DNA of 64,000 bases, taken from Gammaproteobacteria bacterium (lineage in GTDB: Bacteria > Pseudomonadota > Gammaproteobacteria > Pseudomonadales > Pseudohongiellaceae). The notes under the pieces are model-generated. The model was given only the letters and a program-made list of their open reading frames with translations, was not told the DNA's origin and made no database searches. The DNA is taken from positions 3,540,501-3,604,500 of the forward strand of contig JAWKZW010000001.1 of the NCBI GenBank assembly GCA_041395725.1, written 5' to 3'. This document shows, piece by piece, positions 1 through 8,031 of the stretch (the first letter of the stretch is position 1; every line of letters starts with the position of its first letter). The translations under genes and the position numbers were made by a program.

Positions 1-79
1 GATAGGATTCTATGCGCAATCTCCACAAAATGCCAATCGCTACATTCGGCTATCAGGAAGCTTCCTACAGAGCGGAGCT

Positions 80-1072
80 CTAGAGCGAAAGCCCCATAAA
101 CGTTGCGGCGATACCGCTTCCGGAAGAGCCGATCAGGAGGTTGGTACCAGGCTTGAGACGGCCCTGCTTCTGCATCAGGTCGTAACAGACCGGAATTGTC
201 GCAGAAGCCAGATTGCCAAGTCTGGGGTAGGTTGCTATCGATTTCTCTTCTCCAACGCCCACTATCTCAAGAGTTTTACGGAAAGGTCGCTCTCCGACCT
301 GGTGGGGAATAAACTGATCCACGTCATCGGGCGTCCAGCCCAGGGCCTCATAAGCCGGATCGATCAGATCCTTAACCAACTTCAGAGTTACCGCACTGAT
401 TCTGCCCATGTCCATGACAAAAGAAAGATTGCCCCGATCAATTTTATAGGAGCACAGCTGGTGATGGTCGCTGACAGCACCGGATTTTATCTGTCGAATC
501 CCTTTGCCCTCATCAGCGGGCCCAAGGACCATGGCCCCGCCGGCATCCCCCACAGTAAATGCGCCGACATGGGTTCTTATATCTGCTGGCCCGAGCTTAT
601 TGGAGCGGAACAGGTCTACAACTCTGCGCGTCACCTTGCTGGACAATTCGGCTGTAACAACCACGGCGTGGCGGATATCGCCGGTTCGAATCATGGCGTT
701 GGCCACATGGATACCGCTGACAAAACCGTGACAGGCATTGGCAACGTCGAAACAGATGGACGGGCGCAGTCCCAGCGCCGAGGCGATAATGTGGGCAGTG
801 GCCGGTTCTGAGCAATCGCGCTCGATGCCACAGTAGATTACCGCGTCGACATCCCGGGGGTTCAGCGTGCTCTCCTGCAGGGCCTTGCGTGCCGCCGGTA
901 TGGCCAGGTCCGATGGCCTTGAAGAATCCGGTGCCTGCCGGACCTCCGAGATGCCGAGGCTTTTCTCCACCAGCGTGCAATCTTCAAATCGTGCCTGATC
1001 AAGAATATCCCGGGTCAGAATGGTCGATTCGGCCAGCTCGGAACCCACTGAATAGATCTGTGCTGATTGCAT
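80..1072 (-). CDS. 3-oxoacyl-ACP synthase III (KAS III/FabH-like) family protein
   Basis: A 330-residue thiolase-fold condensing enzyme of the KAS III family, expected to join an acyl-CoA or acyl starter to a malonyl-type extender by Claisen condensation. The Cys-His-Asn triad is visible: Cys114 in NACHGF, His257 in IPHQVG and Asn287 in LGNLAS. A Gly-rich C-terminus (GSSGSGIAATF) closes the fold, and the length is normal for the family. No fabD, fabG or acpP lies beside it, and the gene stands alone on the minus strand, so a special-purpose synthase (alkylquinolone-, polyketide- or olefin-type) is as likely as housekeeping FabH. The substrate cannot be read from the sequence. Confidence 0.85.
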   Translation of the reverse strand: MQSAQIYSVGSELAESTILTRDILDQARFEDCTLVEKSLGISEVRQAPDSSRPSDLAIPAARKALQESTLNPRDVDAVIYCGIERDCSEPATAHIIASALGLRPSICFDVANACHGFVSGIHVANAMIRTGDIRHAVVVTAELSSKVTRRVVDLFRSNKLGPADIRTHVGAFTVGDAGGAMVLGPADEGKGIRQIKSGAVSDHHQLCSYKIDRGNLSFVMDMGRISAVTLKLVKDLIDPAYEALGWTPDDVDQFIPHQVGERPFRKTLEIVGVGEEKSIATYPRLGNLASATIPVCYDLMQKQGRLKPGTNLLIGSSGSGIAATFMGLSL

Positions 1073-1567
1073 GTTAAGTCACCTTGAAGGCACTGGAAAC
1101 CGATGTTGCCAATGGGATTGGCCCAATAACGATTAGATTCTGAAACACTTGTCAAAATATCGGACTGGTTCATATATTCATTAATAAATAACGTGAGTTC
1201 GGTAGAAAAATCGCCCCGTGCTGGCAAAACCAGCCTGTTAAAGGGGAATATAGGTGGTAGGGGCTTCTGGCTGGAGTTGACTGGTGGTTTCCAGTTAATT
1301 GACTGATGAGTCACTTAGCCGAGATGACCGGCTGTCAGACGCTGGTGCTGGACGATACTTTGCCGCGGCAGGGCAATATAGAGAGCCGGAAGGCCCGGCA
1401 ATGGAATGAAAGGTTATCCTGCCTGTTGGAAGGCTGCCGGGCAGGTTCTTCAATAATCGCTTCTGGCGAGTGTTGCAGCGGGCAGGAAGAGCCACAAGCT
1501 GTGCTTTTCACCGTGCTGGGTGGTTAGTCAGGCCTGATCTGACCGGTTAAGGAAGATCAACTGTTTT
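1073..1567. other. Intergenic region without a supported gene
   Basis: About 495 bases between two minus-strand genes. It should hold the promoter of the KAS III gene; the stretch around 1165-1195 is AT-rich (attcattaataaataa) and is the likeliest place. Short open frames around 1306-1527 on both strands have neither a convincing ribosome binding site nor a recognisable product. No RNA gene or repeat was seen. Confidence 0.5.
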
Positions 1568-1930
1568 TCAGTTTAAAACCCGATAGCCCCGGCCCCGCAG
1601 GCAGTTGCGGATTACCCGTTCCCGTTCGGTCATGGCGCCCCGGGCACTTCGTGACGCGCCGAGTATCGCGCCGGCTCCTGCGGTGCGCTGCGCTGTATCA
1701 CTGTTGCCCACTGCGGCACCCACTGCGCCACCGACAACAGCACCGCCTACTGCGCCTCTTGCCACCTGCCGCCCGGCTTCCACTTCGTCGGCATAGGCCT
1801 GACATTCAGACAGGTCCGTGTAATATTGCGCCTGGTTGACTCCGCGCATGTCAACGATCGGCCGGTCATCGGTGGCTCTGCAGCCGATTGCCAGGGTCAG
1901 GGTAAGCAGAGACAAGGTTAGATTTTTCAT
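1568..1930 (-). CDS. Glycine-zipper lipoprotein, small envelope protein
   Basis: A 120-residue predicted lipoprotein. The N-terminus MKNLTLSLLTLTLAIGC is a type II signal peptide with a lipobox-like AIGC, so Cys17 would be lipidated. The centre (about residues 58-90) is a glycine-zipper segment, GAVGGAVVGGAVGAAVG, as in small outer-membrane-associated proteins of the YMGG/OmpA-like glycine-zipper group. The C-terminus ends in RNCLRGRGYRVLN, typical of this lipoprotein type. It is monocistronic. Its role is unknown; related proteins are thought to insert in or stabilise the outer membrane. The lipoprotein call is firm, a specific function is not. Confidence 0.75.
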   Translation of the reverse strand: MKNLTLSLLTLTLAIGCRATDDRPIVDMRGVNQAQYYTDLSECQAYADEVEAGRQVARGAVGGAVVGGAVGAAVGNSDTAQRTAGAGAILGASRSARGAMTERERVIRNCLRGRGYRVLN

Positions 1931-2219
1931 TCAGATTCTCCAAAAACAGAAACATTGCCGGTTTAACGCATTCTGAGACGTCAGGTTGACAGGGCACCAG
2001 TTTAGCAGTCCGACCTTAACCGGCCATTAACCGGGTAAAAATGCAAACTTTGGTCAGGTCCGGGTGTTCGAAGCTCGCAACCTTCACCAGGTCTGACGTC
2101 GATCAATCGACCAGGATGGCGTTGGCGCTAGTATGTTATGTATCATTACCCCCGCGACGCCATTCGGCTGCGCGGAAAGGTGTAGTGAATACCTAAAGTG
2201 ATAGTGGAGAAACTGATAA

Positions 2220-2708
2220 ATGATTCATGAAGTGGAAGGCGACATTCTTTTAAGCGGTGCTCACGCCATTGCTCACGGGGTTGCATTTAATGATCCGATG
2301 AACCAGGGGCTGGCCTTGTCGCTTCATGAGCGCTATCCGGCTATGCACAAGGATTACCATCACTGGTGCCATCAGCAGCGTCCTAAGCCCGGTGATGCAT
2401 GGCTGTGGGGCGGGCCGGAAAACGTTCGGGTAATCAACCTTATTACCCAGGAAGGCGGGTACGATGGCGGCAAACCTGGCAAAGCAACAGTTTCCAATGT
2501 TAATCATGCCTTACGCTCCCTGAAGAAGCTGGTCGAAAAAGAAAACCTCACATCCCTGGCATTGCCCAGGCTGGCGACCGGCGTAGGTGGACTGGACTGG
2601 GAAGAGGTGAAACCTCTGATAGCTTCGCAGCTTGGTGATCTGGACATTCCGATCTTTGTTTACACGGTGTTTCATGCCGGCCAACAAGCCAGCGAACCCG
2701 GGATCTGA
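2220..2708 (+). CDS. Stand-alone macro domain protein (ADP-ribose binding)
   Basis: A 162-residue single-domain protein of the macro (Appr-1''-p processing) superfamily, which binds or hydrolyses ADP-ribose derivatives. Visible hallmarks are the early VEGDILLSGAHAIAHGV strand-loop, the MNQGLALSLHERYP helix start, and ALPRLATGVGGLDW, which matches the phosphate-binding loop of DarG/TARG1-like macro domains. The ATG follows a GGAG about 10 bases upstream. No DarT-type ADP-ribosyltransferase toxin is adjacent, so an antitoxin role is not supported by context. It may de-ADP-ribosylate nucleic acid or protein. The fold is firm, the substrate unknown. Confidence 0.8.
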   Translation: MIHEVEGDILLSGAHAIAHGVAFNDPMNQGLALSLHERYPAMHKDYHHWCHQQRPKPGDAWLWGGPENVRVINLITQEGGYDGGKPGKATVSNVNHALRSLKKLVEKENLTSLALPRLATGVGGLDWEEVKPLIASQLGDLDIPIFVYTVFHAGQQASEPGI

Positions 2709-2757
2709 ACTTAAGCGGCTTACGAGCCGTACCGGACGGCGATGGATCGGGTCCTGC

Positions 2758-3198
2758 TCAGATCCAGCGTCTGACCTGCCGCTGATAATCCCTGTAGGAC
2801 TGCCCGAAGTGCTCCTGCAGGGATTTTTCCTCCTGTTGAACAAAGAAGCGGTCCATCACTAGAATAAACAGGACAGGAAAGAGCAAGTTTGGCCAGGCGC
2901 TCAATAGCAGGGCCAGCCCCGACAGGCCGATAGTAATCCCCAGGTACATGGGGTTGCGCGAAAGGCGATAAACTCCGCTGGTATGCAAGGTTTCGGAAGT
3001 GGCATTAACAGACAGCGGAGTCCGGCTTTTCTGAAACTGGCGTTTGGCTACTACGGCCAGCCAGGCACCACCCAGAAATACCGGCAGACCCAGCAGGTTG
3101 GCAGGAAAAAACACTAACCGGGTTGACGGCAGCAGTACATAAATTACCACCATGGCTAAGATACAACCCTGATACAGGCGTGGCGGGTTCAGGCTCAT
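2758..3198 (-). CDS. Isoprenylcysteine carboxyl methyltransferase/PEMT-family membrane protein
   Basis: A small (146-residue) integral membrane methyltransferase-like protein. The start at 3198 is preferred over 3216 because an AGGGGAA lies just upstream. Hydrophobic segments occur at about residues 9-28, 31-50 and 85-115. The signature RLSRNPMYLGITIGLSG resembles the RxPxYxG SAM-binding motif of the ICMT and phospholipid methyltransferase families, and the C-terminal E-x10-Y-x2-Y pattern (EEKSLQEHFGQSYRDYQRQV) is also typical. Bacterial members modify lipids or small membrane molecules, but the substrate here is unknown. It stands alone, downstream of the racemase gene on the same strand. 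Confidence 0.75.
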   Translation of the reverse strand: MSLNPPRLYQGCILAMVVIYVLLPSTRLVFFPANLLGLPVFLGGAWLAVVAKRQFQKSRTPLSVNATSETLHTSGVYRLSRNPMYLGITIGLSGLALLLSAWPNLLFPVLFILVMDRFFVQQEEKSLQEHFGQSYRDYQRQVRRWI

Positions 3199-3289
3199 AA
3201 CGGTTCCCCTGTTCATGTCCAGGCGCCCCGGCGGTCCGGTCGCTTAGACGGTCAGCCAGATCTGGAAAAACTGGTCGCTTCTCTAATTT

Positions 3290-3334
3290 AAGGCACAGGG
3301 AATTAAGACACAGGGAATTAAGACCCCGGTAATT
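3290..3334. repeat. 15-bp imperfect tandem repeat, three units
   Basis: Three consecutive 15-base units: AAGGCACAGGGAATT (3290-3304), AAGACACAGGGAATT (3305-3319) and the diverged AAGACCCCGGTAATT (3320-3334). They lie between the stop of the racemase gene (3358) and the methyltransferase start. The first two differ at one base. They form no hairpin with a T-run, so this looks like slippage or an unknown binding array rather than a terminator. Confidence 0.7.
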
Positions 3335-3357
3335 TAGACGCTGGTTCTGTCAGAGAG

Positions 3358-4491
3358 TTACGCCTGAACTGCACCAGACTTTCGCAGACGTTCGATCTCT
3401 TCGCTGTCGAACCCCCAGGCGGACAAAATTTCCTCACTATGCTGGCCGACCGTTGCCGCAGGTCCCTGTATAGAGCCCGGTGTGCGGCTGAAGCGGGGCG
3501 CCGGTGCAGGCTGCACGACGCCGTCAACTTCCACAAACGTTTTTCTGGCTGCGTTGTGGGGATGGCTGGGGGCCTCCTCCATCGTCAAGACTGGGGCAAA
3601 ACAGACATCGGTGTTTTCCAGCAGCTGGCACCAGTCGTCGCGATTGCGGGTCTGAAAAACTTTTTCCAGCCTGCCGCGCAGGTCGGGCCAGGCGGCGGCA
3701 TCGTTCTGCGCCTGGAATTCCTCGTCGTCGATACCCAGCTTTTCCAACAGTAGAGCATAGAACTTGGGTTCGATGGAGCCGATTGACAGAAATTTGCCAT
3801 CCGCGCAGGTGTAGCAGCCGTAATAGTGGGCGCCGCCATCGAGATAGTTGCTGGCGCGCTTGTCGGTCCAGCGCCCCATGGCGCGTAAGCCGTAAAATGC
3901 AGTAAGCAGGCTTGCGGTTCCGTCGGTCATGGCGGCATCAACCACCTGGCCGTGGCCGGATTGTTGCGCCTCGATATAGGCAGCCAGCAGTCCGGCCAGC
4001 AGGTACATGGCGCCACCACCAAAATCACCAACCAGATTAAGGGGCGGAGAGGGGGGGCGGTCGCTGTTGCCCATGGCATGTAAAGCGCCAGCCAGGGAGA
4101 TGTAGTTGATGTCGTGGCCGGCAGCCTGCGCTAACGGCCCGGTTTGTCCCCAGCCGGTCATGCGACCGAAAATAAGTCTGGGATTTCGAGCCAGGCAGGG
4201 TTCCGGCCCCAGCCCCAGCCTTTCCATGACCCCGGGCCGGAATCCCTCGATCAACAGATCGGCTTTCGCCACCATGCTGAGGACCGTTGCAATGGCAGCA
4301 GGGTGCTTCAGGTCGAGAGCCAGAGATTTTCTTCCGCGGTTCAGGCTGAGCCGGGGATCACCGGTACCCGCCAGATCCTTGCGGTCAATACGAATGACTT
4401 CCGCTCCCATGTCCGAGAGCATCATGGCGCAGAATGGTCCTGGCCCGATACTGGCGACTTCCAGCACCCGTATTCCCTGCAATGGTCCCAT
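3358..4491 (-). CDS. Alpha-methylacyl-CoA racemase (CaiB/BaiF CoA-transferase family III)
   Basis: A 377-residue family III CoA-transferase. Starting at 4491 (MGPLQGIRVLEV, preceded by GGGGAAAACACC) puts the family N-terminus first and gives catalytic residues His126 (AGHDINY), Asp156 (LVGDFGGG) and Glu241 (SIEPKF). These are the same positions as the known triad of mycobacterial alpha-methylacyl-CoA racemase, which strongly supports both function and start. A longer open frame upstream of 4491 has no homology. The enzyme interconverts (2R)- and (2S)-2-methylacyl-CoA so that branched chains can enter beta-oxidation. It is divergent from the oxidation operon starting at 4746, with a shared 254-base intergenic region. 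Confidence in the family is high, and in racemase over transferase activity good. Confidence 0.9.
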   Translation of the reverse strand: MGPLQGIRVLEVASIGPGPFCAMMLSDMGAEVIRIDRKDLAGTGDPRLSLNRGRKSLALDLKHPAAIATVLSMVAKADLLIEGFRPGVMERLGLGPEPCLARNPRLIFGRMTGWGQTGPLAQAAGHDINYISLAGALHAMGNSDRPPSPPLNLVGDFGGGAMYLLAGLLAAYIEAQQSGHGQVVDAAMTDGTASLLTAFYGLRAMGRWTDKRASNYLDGGAHYYGCYTCADGKFLSIGSIEPKFYALLLEKLGIDDEEFQAQNDAAAWPDLRGRLEKVFQTRNRDDWCQLLENTDVCFAPVLTMEEAPSHPHNAARKTFVEVDGVVQPAPAPRFSRTPGSIQGPAATVGQHSEEILSAWGFDSEEIERLRKSGAVQA

Positions 4492-4745
4492 GGTGTTTTC
4501 CCCGTCATCATAAAGTGGTTCGGCTGAGCGGATAGTAGGGTAATTTTCTGGCTTGTTCAAAAGCGTCTCAATGGGGTCTGTTTCTATGCTAATCTCAGCA
4601 AATTCCAGGCAGGCCGGTCCCGAATTCACGCCTTGCTTCACCTTGAACAGGTGCATTCTGCAATCGGGAAGCAGACGCATCAGGGTGGCAGGCAAGGGGG
4701 TCAGCCTGAAGTTGGACACGGTTATGAGAATTTGAGGGGGAGGAT

Positions 4746-5516
4746 ATGGAACTCACTAACAAGACCGCTTTCATCAGCGGTGCCGGCTCCGGACTGGGGA
4801 TGGCAACGGCAAAGCATTTTGTCGAGGCGGGGGCTAATGTGTTGCTGTTTGATCTTGATGCAGACCGTGCCAGGGAACTGGCCGCAGAGCTGGGGGAAAA
4901 GGCCGGCTGGGCAGCAGGCGATGTAGCGGACGAGCAGAGCGTGGCGAAGGCTATAGCCAGAGCCAGGGAACTGTTTGGCACCATTCACATCAATGTTAAT
5001 TGTGCGGGTATTGGCGGGGCAAGCAGAACTGTCGGCAAGGATGGCCCTATGCCGCTGGACAGATTTGCCGCCGTCGTGCGGGTCAACCTGGTGGGGACAT
5101 TTAACGTGCTGCGACTGTGCGCAGAGGTCATGCAGCACAATGAGCCGCAAACCACGGCGGGTGAGCGGGGTGTGATAATCAATGTCGCCTCGGTGGCTGG
5201 CTACGACGGGCAGACAGGCCAGGCAGCCTACGCCGCTTCAAAAGGTGGCATTATCGCCATGACTCTTCCGGTTGCCAGGGATTTGTGCAGGCAGGGCATT
5301 CGTGTCATGACGATCGCGCCGGGTATTTTTGAGACGCCGATGCTGGGTAAGTTACCGGATGAAGTGCGCAAGGGTCTGGAGGCTATAACGCTCTTTCCCA
5401 AAACCCTTGGCAAGCCGGAGCAATTCGCACAGACGGCAGCCCATATTGTCGAATGTGAATACCTCAACGCTGAAGTGATCAGGCTGGATGCGGGAATTCG
5501 CATGCCGGCAATTTAG
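4746..5516 (+). CDS. Short-chain dehydrogenase, HSD10-like 3-hydroxyacyl-CoA dehydrogenase
   Basis: A 256-residue classical SDR. The Rossmann motif SGAGSGLG is at residues 11-18, NCAGIG follows strand 4, and the catalytic Ser149, Tyr162 and Lys166 (AYAASK) are present. The overall pattern, including NVASVAGYDGQTGQAAYAASKGGI and the APGIFETPML segment, matches type II 3-hydroxyacyl-CoA dehydrogenase (HSD17B10-like), which oxidises 3-hydroxyacyl-CoA, especially 2-methyl-branched ones, with NAD+. A strong GGGGGAGG precedes the ATG. It heads an operon with the thiolase and acyl-CoA dehydrogenase and faces the racemase gene. Function is inferred from family and context. Confidence 0.85.
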   Translation: MELTNKTAFISGAGSGLGMATAKHFVEAGANVLLFDLDADRARELAAELGEKAGWAAGDVADEQSVAKAIARARELFGTIHINVNCAGIGGASRTVGKDGPMPLDRFAAVVRVNLVGTFNVLRLCAEVMQHNEPQTTAGERGVIINVASVAGYDGQTGQAAYAASKGGIIAMTLPVARDLCRQGIRVMTIAPGIFETPMLGKLPDEVRKGLEAITLFPKTLGKPEQFAQTAAHIVECEYLNAEVIRLDAGIRMPAI

Positions 5517-5626
5517 CACTATCGCCAAGTTGCCAGCGCTGAAAGGTATGTTCCTGAGCGCTCCTGTTGGTCCGCGGGGCCGCATGAAGTTGAAAAAAGG
5601 TGCACTGAATCTTGTTGGAGAACAGC

Positions 5627-6814
5627 ATGAACGAAGCCTATATAGTCGGAGCGGTCCGCACCGCAACCGGCAGGAAGAACGGCAGATTGAGTCACATTCA
5701 CCCTATTGATCTTGGTGCTCTGGTAGTGGATGAGCTGCTGGAACGTACCGGCGCTCCGCCGGACCAGGTTGATGACGTTATCTGGGGGGTTGTTTCACAG
5801 ATCGGCGCCCAGGCCAGCAATTGCGGTCGCAATGTGTCCATGGCATCCGCGCTGGCACTGGAAGTACCTGGCACAACGGTAGACCGTCAATGCGGCTCCT
5901 CCCTGCAGGCTATTCAGTTCGGCGCCCAGGCGGTTATGTCTGGCACCCAGGACCTGGTGATCTGTGGTGGCGTTGAGGCGATGAGTACGGTTGAAATCGG
6001 CTCCAATGTCAAGGATGGCCTGGCACACGGTCGCGGAGTCCCCAAAGGCGCGAGACTGGAACAGCAATACCCGGGTATCCAGTTCAGCCAGTTTGATGGC
6101 GCGGAACTGCTGGCAGCCAAATACGCTGTAACCCGCGACGAGTTGGATAACTTTGCCTGCCGCAGTCACCTGCTGGCGGCCGCAGCCACCAGTAACGGCT
6201 ATTTCGAGCGTGAGGTGGTACCGGTGGACATCGTGCTGGAGGACGGTAAACCGGATGTGCACAGAATTGACGAGGGCATTCGTTTCAACCCATCGCTGCA
6301 GGCTTTGCAAGGGCTCAAGCCTTTGCGTGAGGGCGGCGTGATAACTGCCGGCACCGCCAGCCAGATCAGTGATGGTGCAGCGGCTGTGATGGTTGCCAAT
6401 GCCGCGGCAGTCAGAAAGTATGGTCTGCAGGTGCGCGCCAGAATACACACCATGGCAGTGGTGGGGTCAGATCCGGTCATAATGCTTGAGGGGCCGATCC
6501 CGGCCACACAAAAAGTGCTGGAGCGGGCGGGGATAAGTGTCGATGACATCGATCTTTTTGAAGTTAACGAAGCCTTTGGCTCCGTGCCCCTGGCCTGGGC
6601 CAGGGCGCTCAACGCGGATCCGGACCGGCTCAATGTAAATGGCGGCGCCCAGGCCCTTGGGCATCCTCTGGGCGGCACAGGCGCCAAGCTGATGACGACG
6701 CTGGTGCATGAGCTCGAAAGACGTCAGGGGCGCTACGGGCTGGTAGCCATCTGCGAAGGTGGTGGAACTGCTAATGCCATGTTGATTGAGCGAATGAATG
6801 CACTGCCTGCCTGA
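5627..6814 (+). CDS. Acetyl-CoA acetyltransferase/3-ketoacyl-CoA thiolase
   Basis: A 395-residue thiolase. The ATG at 5627 (MNEAYIVGAVRT) is chosen over an upstream TTG because GGAG lies six bases before it and the family N-terminus begins here. The nucleophile is Cys89 in DRQCGSS, the His motif is GGAQALGHPLGGTGAK, and the C-terminal base Cys is in AICEGGGTANA. It would cleave 3-ketoacyl-CoA, giving acetyl-CoA or propionyl-CoA with a shortened acyl-CoA. It lies second in the operon after the HSD10-like gene and before the acyl-CoA dehydrogenase, which points to degradation rather than biosynthesis. Confidence 0.9.
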   Translation: MNEAYIVGAVRTATGRKNGRLSHIHPIDLGALVVDELLERTGAPPDQVDDVIWGVVSQIGAQASNCGRNVSMASALALEVPGTTVDRQCGSSLQAIQFGAQAVMSGTQDLVICGGVEAMSTVEIGSNVKDGLAHGRGVPKGARLEQQYPGIQFSQFDGAELLAAKYAVTRDELDNFACRSHLLAAAATSNGYFEREVVPVDIVLEDGKPDVHRIDEGIRFNPSLQALQGLKPLREGGVITAGTASQISDGAAAVMVANAAAVRKYGLQVRARIHTMAVVGSDPVIMLEGPIPATQKVLERAGISVDDIDLFEVNEAFGSVPLAWARALNADPDRLNVNGGAQALGHPLGGTGAKLMTTLVHELERRQGRYGLVAICEGGGTANAMLIERMNALPA

Positions 6815-6858
6815 AATGGCCGGCTGTTGACTAAATCAATGCTGCAGGAATGAATGCG

Positions 6859-8019
6859 ATGTTCGAAGGCTATACCTCACCCTGGATGAATGAAGAGCTG
6901 TCGCTTCTAAGGGATTCGGTCGCGAAATTTTATGCGAAGGAATTTGTACCCTTGATGCCAAAATGGGAAAAGCAGGGGGTTGTGGACCGTGATGCCTGGT
7001 ACAAGGCTGGCGAGGCCGGGATCCTCTGTGCTTCCATTCCTGCAGAGTTTGGCGGCAGCGGCGGGGACTTTCGCCATGAAATGGTTATCGCCGAAGAGCT
7101 GGGTCGGGCGGGGGTGGTCGGTTTCGGCAATTCCGTGCATTCCGGTATCGTGGCGCCCTATATCCTGCATTATGGTACCGAAGAACAGAAGCGCAGATGG
7201 CTGCCAGGAATGGCTACCGGTGATTTGGTGGCTGCGATAGCCATGACCGAACCTGGAACAGGGTCGGATCTCCAGGGGGTTGTTACCAGTGCCCGTAAGG
7301 ACGGGGATGATTATGTAATCTCAGGTCAAAAAACATTTCTCACGAATGGGCAGACGGCAAACCTGATCTGCGTTGTGGTCAAGACTGATCCGGAAGCCGG
7401 TGCGAAAGGCACCTCGCTGATTATGGTGGAAACTGATTCCGTGGAGAGAGACGGTGGATTCTCCAGAGGAAGAAACCTGGAAAAGATAGGCATGAAGGCC
7501 CAGGATACATCGGAAGTATTCTTCGATCAGGTTAGAGTTCCAGGTTCTTTTCTGTTGGGGCAGCAGGAAGGTAAGGGGTTTGTGCAGTTGATGGAGCAGC
7601 TGCCCCAGGAGCGTCTGATCATTGCGTCCAGTGCCTGCATCATGATGGAGAAAGCCCTGCAACTGACCAGTGAATACGTGAAGGAGCGCAAGGCGTTTGG
7701 TAAGCGCATCCTGGACTTTCAGAATACCCAGTTCCGCCTCGCGGAACGCTATACTGAAGCGCGTATAGCCAGGACTTTCGTGGATGACTGTGCAATGAAA
7801 CTGGCAGAGGGCAAGCTGGATCCGACGACCGCCGCCATGGCGAAATGGTGGACTACCCAGAAAGAGGTGGAGATCATCGACGAATGCCTGCAGTTTTTTG
7901 GCGGCTACGGTTACATGCTCGAATACCCCATAGCCAGAATGTATGCTGACAGTCGCATTCAGAAAATATACGGTGGCAGCAATGAGATTATGAAGCTGCT
8001 GATTGCCCGGGAAATTTGA
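6859..8019 (+). CDS. Acyl-CoA dehydrogenase, long-chain (LCAD)-like
   Basis: A FAD-dependent acyl-CoA dehydrogenase of about 386 residues that forms 2-enoyl-CoA. Two in-frame ATGs exist (6850 and 6859); the second has proper spacing from AGGA at 6846-6849, which abuts the first. The motifs AMTEPGTGSD, ISGQKTFLTNG, RKAFGK and QFFGGYGYM are present. At the position where MCAD has its catalytic Glu there is a Gly (IYGGSNEIM), while LPQERL carries the Glu expected in long-chain and isovaleryl-type enzymes, so the base is probably that Glu (about residue 251). The C-terminal SNEIMKLLIAREI is very LCAD-like. The stop is followed within about 10 bases by the secreted unknown gene. Confidence 0.9.
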   Translation: MFEGYTSPWMNEELSLLRDSVAKFYAKEFVPLMPKWEKQGVVDRDAWYKAGEAGILCASIPAEFGGSGGDFRHEMVIAEELGRAGVVGFGNSVHSGIVAPYILHYGTEEQKRRWLPGMATGDLVAAIAMTEPGTGSDLQGVVTSARKDGDDYVISGQKTFLTNGQTANLICVVVKTDPEAGAKGTSLIMVETDSVERDGGFSRGRNLEKIGMKAQDTSEVFFDQVRVPGSFLLGQQEGKGFVQLMEQLPQERLIIASSACIMMEKALQLTSEYVKERKAFGKRILDFQNTQFRLAERYTEARIARTFVDDCAMKLAEGKLDPTTAAMAKWWTTQKEVEIIDECLQFFGGYGYMLEYPIARMYADSRIQKIYGGSNEIMKLLIAREI

Positions 8020-8031
8020 GGAGGCGCTATG

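Noticed and set aside
1306..1527. Small plus-strand frame in the first intergenic region
   Set aside because: No ribosome binding site, no family, and overlapped by an equally poor minus-strand frame.
2220..3198. DarT-DarG-like toxin-antitoxin pair
   Set aside because: The neighbour of the macro domain is a membrane methyltransferase on the opposite strand, not an ADP-ribosyltransferase.
4492..4719. 76-residue N-terminal extension of the racemase
   Set aside because: Numbering from 4491 puts the catalytic residues at 126/156/241 as in characterised racemases, and a ribosome binding site lies before 4491.
5795..6448. A 217-codon minus-strand frame opposite the thiolase
   Set aside because: The thiolase has all catalytic motifs on the plus strand; the shadow product is not protein-like.
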